Assembly (NCBI GenBank): GCA_012934845.2
Contig: WNNJ02001631.1
Coordinates: 62,001-126,000 of the forward strand
Length of the DNA: 64,000 nucleotides
Reading direction: 5' to 3'
Origin: Pomphorhynchus laevis
Lineage: Eukaryota; Acanthocephala; Palaeacanthocephala; Echinorhynchida; Pomphorhynchidae
Shown here: positions 41,501 through 53,500 of the stretch, one piece after another
Numbering within the stretch: the first letter of the stretch is position 1
Layout of the letters: the number at the start of each line of letters is the position of its first letter
Position numbers and translations under genes: made by a program
Notes under the pieces: generated by a model
Told to the model about the DNA's origin: nothing
What the model saw: the letters and a program-made list of their open reading frames with translations, nothing else
Database searches by the model: none

Positions 41501-44500
41501 TACAGAATAGAAGGCTGGTATTTTTTTAATTATAACGGTAACTAAAAGCCTTTTTTTAAAAATCAAATACATCAAATTGCTATTTTCTATTTATATTGAG
41601 TTAAATTTGAATTCAATAGTTTAAATATTTAAGATCTAAATTCAAAATTTCACAATATGAATTATCGATATTATTATCATTTTATTAATCCGGTAACGAA
41701 TCTTGAAATATTTAAGATTTATAGGATTTTTGTTATCAAAATATCTAACAATCATCTAAATAATAATTGTGCCTCAAAATACTAGTTTCCATCAATTTTA
41801 TTTATAAATAGAACTATTTATCCATTTTCACATTTCAAATTTGTAAGTTTAAAATCTATAAATATAAATCTATTTTGATTTATATTAGTGATTATTAGTG
41901 ATTTATATTAGTTAAATCTATTGTGATTTATAGAGAGTATAATTATTTGATTATTCTTCGTTACTTATTATTTCACATTTCAAATTTGTAAGTTTAAAAT
42001 CTATAAATATAAATTAATTGTTACGAACATTACATACGAACCTAAATTTGAAAGTTCATGATAATTTCTTATATCAATAAATAAAGTAAGTAATTAATTA
42101 AAAATTAATTAATTATTATTTCACATAATTTAATTTTATATTTAAAATTAAAAAAAATAACTTAATTTTTAGAATCATGTAAATGAATTTAGATTACTTA
42201 CCTCTCTCGAGCTATGGATTCTTTATTTTATCATTTCTGAATATGAAATATATTTTTCAATATAAAAGAAACATATATAATATATTAATATATTATTTTA
42301 ATATATCAATCATATATTAATAGTATCAGAGTAGTATCAAGAACTTTAGAATGCATATTTTGCAAATTTCTCGCATTAATTAATTGATTACAATTTTAAG
42401 ATGTTAATGGCAAAACGTCAGCCTAACACCTCTGTGCCATATTTTTTAATTTTATTGTTTATGAATTACTGAAACTTTTATTCCAAGGAATTCACGACAA
42501 TTATTAATCAGATCAAAATTGTTAATTAAAATAATTAGACTCAGTTAACTGATATGATATATTCTGTTTATTGTACAAAACGAAAAAAATTTTAGTCATT
42601 GCTATGAATTATAGACACGTTAATTAATTCACATTAAAGCCTAAAAATAATCTTTGACTAAATAAATTACTGTAGTATTTCAAGAGACAGTTAGGTTTTT
42701 AAAAAAATAAATTTTTGAAATAGCGAAGATAGAAAGGTGCTTAAATATATTTTGTTTACCAGGACCAATATCGTTTCTGGCCATTGCCATCATGCCGATG
42801 ACTCTAAGATTGCTCGGTTGTACTTCAGCCACAATCTATTTAATATTAAATAATGATTAAAATCGACCATTCAAACGTGTACTTTCATGAATCCAGCAAC
42901 CGCCGCAGCACCACATTTGTCAAAAGACATAAATCTCATTCCATGTACTTTTAAATCAACACCTCCTGTATCATATGTAATACCCTAAACACATTGCTAC
43001 TTGGAAAAATTAATTGATCTATTTGCCTTACTTTGCCAACTAGAAATATAGTTTCGGTGATATTTCCTTTAGGCATATATTCAAGTTCTATCATACAACC
43101 TCTGTGTCGATCAACACCTGCCAAAAGTGAAATATGAATACTAAAACCTTGGCGATTAATAAATCGCTAAGATATTGTTCCTTTATAATATAAAGAAAAC
43201 AAGAATATGCAAAACATATAAAACTGCTGAATGATGTCATTATGCCAATTATGACGAAAGAATTCATCTGAAAATATTTTTCGATCTGTTAAATGATAAG
43301 ATTTTAAATAGTCGATCAAAATTTTTTTACTTGACCGAAACGTCAAGTAAATTATTACAGTTCTCGTGTTGGTAAAATGCATTTTAAAATTTCCATAAGC
43401 TAGCACATGAATGTTATTCGATTTTATCTAAAATTTAACTCAAAAGTTAAAATTCACTTTTAATTATCTCTAGACATTTTATAGTTCTAATTATATTTCG
43501 TTTAATTTTGTGTTTTAATATGTCAATTAAATTTAAAAAATATCAATTTTACGATATAAGGTAATTATTGTGATAATTGATTTTAATTTAGCATAAGTTT
43601 TCGAATAATTTGACGGAAAGCGTTTACTTTGAGAAAAACTGTTTAAAGGTTTTACAATATATGGCATTTAAAAAGGTATATTAATGTACATCATTAAACG
43701 TGATATGATATATAAATTGATCAACATATAGAATACATAACCGAAGAACTGCATACCGTCAGTAAAAATACAAAATTAAATGCAAAAAAACCCAATTCAG
43801 AATTATAATGTTAAACTTTAACTAAAAATTAAAGTTAATTATTTATCAATAATTATTTATCAATAAAAAGCGTTCTGGAACGCTTTTTTAAAATCAAAAG
43901 CGTTCCTCACAGCAGCTTGGGCGCTGATGTGAGGTCTTAGAGCAAATTGAGAGTTCGAAATTATATTGAAATACTTAGATATAAATTATTTAAAAAAATA
44001 TAAAATTATTTACTAAAATTATTAAAAAACTTCAATAATTAGTAAAATATATTAATTTTAATTGCTAGTAAAAACTTTTACAATGTTTGTATTTCATTGA
44101 CAAATTCTAGGTTAGCTCAAATTCTAGGTGTCGTTTCTTTATTTCTCCTAAAATAAAAGTTACTTTTTATGAATTGAATAATAATTAAACAATGTATTCT
44201 AACAAGGATTAGAGGTCATCATGAGGCACCAAACTTCCTCGACATATTAATACAATTTCATATAGTCCAAAATATATTACAATACTATAGAGTCTGTCCA
44301 AATACTGAGACTATGTATTCTCTACACGAAATTGTATTTCCGCTAATTTTCAAGCAAGTTTAATGAATGATTTTTTTACATGTGGAATTATACATTTTCT
44401 TCGTTAACTACTGTTAGCATCTTTAGAAAATTATGATGTATTCGAATAAGGATTAGAGGTCATCATGAGGAACTGCTATGCTATCAAGTTTCGACCCGTA

Positions 44501-47500
44501 TTCCTCGACTCAAATACAATTTAATTTTCTGGAGATGCTAAAGATGCTAACAGTAGTTTGCGAAATATCAATAAATAAATTTCTCTTTCCTTTGATTTTT
44601 TTATTTATATTTTATTTTAATATTTTTTTTAATTTATTTTATTAATAATAATTGCTCTAATATTTATTTATTTATAATTTTATTTATAAAATTAAAAATA
44701 AAAATTAAAAAATTTAACTAAATTAAATAATTTTAATTATTAAATAATTAATAATTCTAATTAATTAAATAATTTCTTCTAATTTAGTTAAATTAGAAGA
44801 AAGATGGCAATAACCATCGCAAAATTTATTTAATTGAATATTTCGATGCCTAGCTGGCATCATCATCAGCAATTGTAATTTGCTTGAACACATAAATTTT
44901 CTTGTTAACCAGTTAAATTTTTAAAATTAAAAATTTAACGTGGCTTTATAGCACTGTAGAATGATCTTAAATAGTTGATACTGATTCATCATTGATAAAT
45001 AATTATTAAAGCTAGATCAAAGAAAAGAAGAAATTATTATAATCACAAATTCTATGATGATGCAATAAAATTATTATGATTTTGATATATTTGTATAACA
45101 AATATACAAACATATTAAACATGATCATTATTAACATAATTCACTTGAACATTATTATTATTAAACAATGAAGAACATCATTATTGAATTATGATGTTCA
45201 TCATTACTATTGAACATCATCATTATTAAACATCATTACTTGGTGTTACTCATATTATTTGATAAATTAATATCGCGTCAAATAATTCATTATTTATTTT
45301 TCATAATTTATTTTTATTTATTATTTATTTTATAGTATTCAAACCTTGGCAACCGCGATCAACAGCACTCAAGAGAGGAAATTCTTTTTCCAGTTGATTA
45401 CTATTGAAAACTGATATCTATAGCCAACAATGAATATAAATAAAATCAAAACAATTTGTACCTGTATAGGTGAATTAGCAAAAATGTTTTCAACATAATG
45501 TTGGATGTTAATAGATGTTGCCTGTTCTGGTTCACCTCCACCAATATCCTTCATTACTGTTCTAGAAATATATGAAAAAGGATATGAAATTTACATCTTA
45601 ATTTATTTATTTTTCAAACTATGGAAATTCAGAGTTTGCATTTGCATTAAATAGCTTTGTTCTGAAATGAAGTGTGGAATTTGACGACGCAAGATAAACT
45701 ATTCAGTGATTAAATATTCGATATACGTATAGTTATAAAATAATATTTAATAGCTGATTATTAAACCGGAGAATAATAACTGGAGAATTATAAATCAACA
45801 AAATATTATTAAAATATTAAATTTACAATATATAAGAATAATGATTAGAGGTCATCAGGAGGAACTGCTATGTTATTATGTTTAGTCCAATATTCCTTGA
45901 CTCGACATAGCAGCGGGGCCAAATACATGGTAATGACGTATTTACTCTGATGTAATCTAATTATCAAGTATATTATTTATTAGCCATCAATAAAATTTTT
46001 CGCTTAATTGTTTAAATTTATTTTTATTAATATTTTGTTGATTTAAATATGTTACAATTTTCTGTTTGATATATTTCTGTTTAAAATATGCATATATTAA
46101 ATTATATAAATGATTTTGAAAAAAGCCAATATAATTACATCTTATATTAAATATGTAATTATATTAAATATGTAATATACATTATACTAAATATATTAAA
46201 TTAACATTAAATTGATAGCAAATTTTCACATATAAATGCAGACTGAATATTTTCAATTTGGTTTCTTTCGTAGACGTCTCTTAAAAATTTCAATTACAAA
46301 TTTTGATATTTGATAAATGATAAACAATATGTTTACAATATTGGTTTCTCAATATACTCCCAATCCTCTAGAAACTACATTATTTATAATATATTTTTAA
46401 TCTATGATCGATTAAAAAATTTATTATCCATCCAAAAAAGTTTTCTCTTAAGATTTTAATTTTTTTTAATATTATTGTGTTGATTTATATTTTATTATTT
46501 TTGTTTGATAATATTTGTTTAATAATATTTTATTCATTAAAATAAATTTAATTTATTTTAATGAAATTTTATTAAATTTTACATATATAGAAAATTAATA
46601 TCATTTTATTTCATTATATATAGAAAATTTATATCATTACATATTGTTGCAAATCTTAAAATTTCATTATTTAATGTATTATATTTTATATTATATGGTA
46701 TGCATGAATGCTCATTCAAAAATATGTTTCTTGTAAATTTAAATATGTCATCTTTACGATATAAATTAAAAGTAGTTTTAATTGATGTTAATTTAATGTT
46801 TATATCTAGATATATACCCTCTTAACCATCAACCAATCTTCTTACTCCACGTTCTCAATTACTTTAACAACTACGGCATCCGATCCTTCCTCGTCGCCGC
46901 CCCACTCGCCTGGAATCAGCTCCCTCTCGACGTCCGCCGCGTTCCCTCTTTTATTACATTTAAATACCGCATCCATACCCACCTTCTTGACAAATGATTT
47001 AGAATTTTTCGTGGTCATGTAATCAAGTTAAAATAAAAAAATTGAAATTTAAAATAAAAGTCATTTTTATGAATTGACTAATATACCTTCTTAATTATTA
47101 ATATTAGTTTTATTAAGAATAAAGCTACAGTGATAAATTTGTTCGCTTGTTAAATAAAAATTGTTAGAGTTAATCAAAATATTGAAACAAATATTTCATT
47201 TCTTTATATCGAAAAATACATTTCATTCAACGATTCAGATATTTCTCTTGAATATATTATATCTTTATATTATATATGTAACATATTATATTATATATGT
47301 TTCTTTATATATGTATATATAATATACATAATAAATAATATTTATTTAATAAATAATATTTCTACAAAGGAAATCAGACATCCTTTACTATCCACGAAAA
47401 AATGTAACTTAATTTTAAACAGAAATAATGAGATAGAATATCTCTTAATATTTTTACTATCCACGAAAGAATGTAACTTAATTTTAAACAGAAATAATGA

Positions 47501-50500
47501 GTCTCTTTATATCTCTTTAATATTTCTCGAAGAAATATGAAATTTTCACAATTAAATGCAGCACTGAACGCGTTTATATTTTTATTTTAGTATCCTTCGT
47601 GGACGTCTGTTAAAAATTTAAATTGGAAATTTTGATAATTTGATAAATGATATATATTTACAATATTTGTTTCTAAATATACTCTCAATCCTATAAAAAT
47701 ACATAATTTATATACGTATCGGTATCTATAATCGATTAAAAAATTACCAAAATTATAAAGCATAAGCATACTTTCCAAAGTCAATTGTCGCGGCCTGCTT
47801 TACTAACTCGGCATCTTCATCGTAATTACATACTATTGAAAGTTTTTTAAATCGAGTTTGCCTGTTTGTAGATCGAACATCGGGTGGCTATTTTCATATT
47901 AATGACGTAAAAGATAAATTTCAAAGTTAATAAATTATCTAATGCGCGCATATAAAAACAATGCAGTCGATGCTTTAAGGGAACTAGATACTAAAATATT
48001 TTGTAAAACATGCTGAATACTTATATTTACAATATAAAAATTCTTCTATTAATAATAATTAATAAAATTATTGAAAAATAATTAATTAATTAATTAATCA
48101 AAAATAATTAATTTTATTAATTTTATCAGAGGTGAAATAAAAACTTTATATTATAAAGATATCCTTATAAAACATTATTAACGAAAGTTAAACTGTTCGT
48201 AACTTCTACGTAAAAGCTGCTGCAGAAATCAAGCATTCAGTATAATAGAAAACGTATGTGCCACCGATAAATAAAATCGATTAAAAATCAATAAAGCAAA
48301 TAAATAAAAATTAATTCGCTTTTTTATTTCCTGAAGTTTATTATACACGGATTATATTTAGATAAGATTGATAATATTTATATTTATTTTAGATAAGATT
48401 ATATTTATCTAGATTTCTACATCTAAAGGTGACATTTAAATATCTAAATATTTTAATATCAAATATAATTTAATATCTTATAATATTGTTAATATATTGC
48501 ATACACGAGCCGCTATTCATCATTGGTCGGTTTTGATATTATCCTCGTGTGGTTGTTTAAATCCTATCAGCATCACTGTACACTACAATCAGCGTGGGTG
48601 TACCTCATCAGCAGTGAGTCCACGCCCACGTTTCGTGTTTCGGTCGTTTAACTGCTTCTGCTGATTTTTTCCTGAAGTTTATTATACACGGATTATATTT
48701 AGATAAGATTGATAATATTTATATTTATTTTAGATAAGATTATATTTATCTAGATTTCTACATCTAAAGGTGACATTTGGATTATTTAAATATCTAAATA
48801 TTTTAATATCAAATATAATTTAATATCTAATAATATCCAAAAATTGTAATATCTAAATATTTTAATATTTATTTAATGCTGCCTTTAAAATCTAAAGGCG
48901 ACATTTAATTATTTTATTTATCATTATGTTTAATTTATAAATAATTTAATATACGTATATTCTGATTCTTACGTATATTAAATGTAAAATTTATTTAAAA
49001 AAATTTGTAAATAAACACCTAAAAAGAGAACACCTGGTGAGACATAAAAGAATATTATAGAAATATAACTAAACAAGAAACCTGATGATATCCAATTTTT
49101 ATTATATGACAATATAATAAAAATTTATATATTTTAATATATGACGTCATATATTTTAATATATGACGTTTTATCTATTTTACAATTTTCTAAATTGTCA
49201 TCTCTTCACTCGTTCTTTGCGACTTCAACATCCGCCTCGACCGATCCTCTTCCACCGATTCCATATATTCAACTACGACTACTTTCCTTAACACTAAGGA
49301 AATGAAGCCTGCACTAGTCCATTTATAATTCATAGATTAGATAGCACTCATACCATATAATTCAAAGCAACTAAATTAATTAAATTATTAAATTTGTATA
49401 TAAATTTATACAAATTTATATACAAATTGATATTTTACCACTCGTTCTTTGTGAGTTCAGTTTATAGAAAACCCGAATAGAAAGCATTGTAAAAATTGCC
49501 CACCTTTAGTGAGAGCATTCCCATTTGTAATGAGAACATTCCACTTTTTAGTAGAATTCAACTTTTTAGTAGACATTCAACTTTTTAGTAGACATTCCAC
49601 TTTTAGTAGGCATTCCACTTTTTAGTAGTAAACCCTGTAAACCCTGATTAGGGTTTTAATCAGTAAACCCTGATTAGGTCTTTAAATTCTATTATTTACT
49701 TTAAAAAACACAAGCAATCAAGGGATGATAAATATTTTGATTTTACCAAGTAATTTGCATCATAAGCTGCTGCAGCGGTAACGAATGGCGCAGCACAAAA
49801 CTTATCATCCGAATAGTACATGCTTGCCACGGCAACATTTTCAGATCCACTTGAGTAGGCACTAAAATGTAATAAAATGAATAGATACTAAAATATCTTA
49901 ATTTTTAAATGCTTTATTTATTCAATTGAATATCATTTGTCTAGTACAATAAAATTATTAGATAGTTTTATTAAAACAGAGAATATAATAGTTCCTTTAA
50001 TTAAAAAAATTCAATATTTTGATAGTTCCAACTATTATCATCAGGATTACAATAAAATGTTAACAAAATTTCATGTTTTAATATTTATGCAAAAGTATCG
50101 ATCTGCCCACATTTTTACTTAAATAGAAAATACCGACAAAACAAAACACGCATGCAACGCAAAATTAAACAACATACATTTTGAAACAATCAAAGAGAAA
50201 AAAGAAAAAACTCATAAAACAAGTGATAAAAACATACGAATTGAATAATTAAATAATGTAATTATAGAATAATTAATTATAATTTAATTTAAACCAAAAC
50301 AAAATCCTAGAACAATGGGAAACCAAACGAATTGAAAGATTAAATGTAATATTAGAATACTTATAATTTATAATTATTTATTATTTAATTAATTATTTTT
50401 AATCATCTCTCCATTATGAGTTTACTCGATATTGATAGCCTATCCGTCCCTAGTATCGTCTCTTTGCTACACTATGAAAGAAAGCTATGATACGAACTTA

Positions 50501-53500
50501 ACGAGTTCTAAACACAAACTCCAAGACTTTTCAATGACTTCTTAACATGAACTCTTCGAATTGTCAATGAATTCTCAACAACCATAACTCTGAAATTAAA
50601 CGCTATAAGATGAACTCTACAGTATGAATTCTACAATATGAACTACTAGATGAACTGCACTCTACAATTGAATTTTGACAATTAAACTCTATAATTAAAA
50701 TTTATTTTTTATTTTTTTTTATTTGTTCCATAGCCGAGAGGAACTCTATTGCATTCTACAATTGAATTTATACAATTGAACCCTATAATTAAATTCTACA
50801 ACTGAACTTTACAATATTAACGTCATAATTGTTTGTTTTTTATAATTTTTTCCATAGCCGAGAGACGTGAAAATTTCATTAATTAATATCAATATTATGT
50901 TAAGTTTTAAATGAACAAATTGGATTTTTGTATTGTTCATTACTATGCAAAAATACAAAAGTTAAAATTAAAATACCATTCCATTGCTTTAATTGTTGCG
51001 TCTCTGAATGCCCGAACGTCGTCATAAACTTCTGTTAAAGGACCGGTAGGAGCAAAGAGCTAAAATATATATCGATAATTTAAGCGGTATTGGAGTTTTA
51101 TACTTACTAATTTATTAGGAACCGATGATTCGTTTACTACAAGTGTAGTATTTCCGTAGTTATAAAAGTTTGCATTTTTCTAAAAATATAAAATAAATAC
51201 CACACATTTATATCATAAATTATCGAAATCTCATGAACCAAGTTAGTTATGTTAGCTTATTGTATTAACGTTAAGTGTTTTTGATCTGTGTTGAATAATT
51301 TTGTCGAGTTATATAATTGTATAGAAAAAGTAACCATCGCTTTAAGATAGGAATGATGATAAGATTAGAATCGAACCGCATAAGATGCAATTTTATTGAG
51401 ATTAGTGCAATTTTTCATGAGATTAATTTGAGGTGTGGATACAGATGTAATACGTTTGGTTTAAATACTCAATATTATGGCAGTCGTAATCCTATACTTC
51501 GATTGTCACATCGAGCAGTGCGAGTGTGGAACGAGCTTCTTAATATGTTATTGAATTCAGGGATAAATCGTCGTTCAAGCGTTTGGTTACTTCCTGGATT
51601 GCAGGCGATGTTCAATTGAACCTACGCGATCAATATCATTTCACTTGATATTTTCCTTTTATTCTTTGCTTTCTTAATGCTTACATATAAGCAATATTAT
51701 CTTTTATATATAACTTATTATAACTGATTATATTAAGTTAAGTAATCCTATTAGTACTGCCTATTATTAATATTATAATATTAATAATTAATATTATCTA
51801 TTAATCATGTAACATTTAAAGACTGACATAATTGAGTCTCGTATTTTAAAAATATAATTATAAATAAATCTATAAAATAAATTATAAAATTATTTTTATT
51901 TTATTTTAAAATATTTATAATTATATTATATTATTATAATTATTATAATATAATATTTATTTTAAAATAAATATATTTTATAAATAAATAATTATATCAG
52001 ATTTTTTTCAATATTAAAATACAAATCAATTTTTATGAATTGAATAATAAATAACAGACGATGCATAAGAATAAGGATTAGAGGTCATCAGTAGGAACTG
52101 CTATGTTATCAGGTTTCCAACCCTATTCCTCGACCCAACATAGCGGCGGGAGCAAATATACTAATGACGTATCGATAACATTTGATTATTTAGTGTATAT
52201 TATTCTAATACAAAGTATATTGTTTATTATCCAACAAACTACTTTTAATTTATATCGTAAAGATTACATATTTAAATTTACAAGAAACATATTTTTGCAT
52301 GAGCATTCATGCATACCATATAATATAAAATATAATACATTAAATAATGAAATTTTAAGAATTGCAACAATATGTAATGATATTGGCTTTCTTCAAAATC
52401 ATTTAAATAATTTAATAGATACATATTTTAAACTAGGTTACTATAAAAATAACATCAAGCAGAAAATAGTAAAATATATAAATCAACATCAGCTTATTAA
52501 AAATAAATTTAAACTCTTAAGCGGAACATTAAGGATTGATGTTCATTCATTAAGATTAAATATCTGATTGAATTCATTATATAATAGAAACGCCTAAATA
52601 ATCCTAGGCGTTTCGCAGCAAGTTTTAAGATGTACTCTCTCCACTTGTATCTAGTCTACAATGGGGTCTCTTTTCAGATAGCTAATTCTGAAGCATCATA
52701 TATTCATATATAAATATTTAAAGGTTCATCAAAGTTTATTCGAATGATATCATTAGAAATCTCATTGAGTTAGAAAGTAAAAAACTTTCATGTATACCAT
52801 ATAATATAAAATTAATACTTAAAAATCATATAAAATTTATAATTAATTTATATAATTAATTAATTAATAATTATTAATTAATCAATATAAATCAAGTTAT
52901 TATTGATTTATTATTAATTTTTTTTATTAACATCATTTTTTTATATTTAATTTTTATTAAAACTTTTAATTGTATTAAAGATTAAATATTTATTATAAAG
53001 AATACATAAAAATATTCGGATAATAATCTTGTTACGATGTTATTTATTGTTCTATAAGTTATATATTAATATGTACATATTACACTTGTATACAAATATC
53101 GATCTATATATTAGTATGTATAAATAATTTTGATATATTCTGTTCTATAAATGTTCATACTATTATATGATATAACTATTTTTTATAAATTATCTCGTCT
53201 TGTGGAGGGCTAGTGTCGAGCATTAAGATCGCTTTCCAAAATGCTTTTAAATGTGCTTTTATAGTGCTTTTAAATGTTACATATCAGATAACTAAGTCTA
53301 CGGATTTAATACGATGTATAAATTAAAAATAAATAATAAATAATTATAAAGGATTATATAGAATTTATAAAATAAAAATTTGCAGAAAAATACTCGTATC
53401 AATAATGCATAGTTCTAGTATTTCTGATTGAGGCTATATTACCGGGAAAACAAAGTCCACAGGTCAATAACAACCCAGGAAGATAGAAATAAATATAAAT

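Noticed and set aside
45369-45554. 61-residue minus frame as its own gene
   Set aside because: It is LAP exon sequence (DIGGGEPE) read into the 44-nt intron.
48600-48660. Hammerhead ribozyme at CTGATGAG in the 48.5-kb element
   Set aside because: GAAAC lies upstream instead of after stem II, and neither permuted form gives stems I and III.
49633-49680. Telomere-like GTAAACCCTGATTAGGG strings
   Set aside because: Only two or three irregular copies with changed units, in the middle of a gene; a short local repeat.
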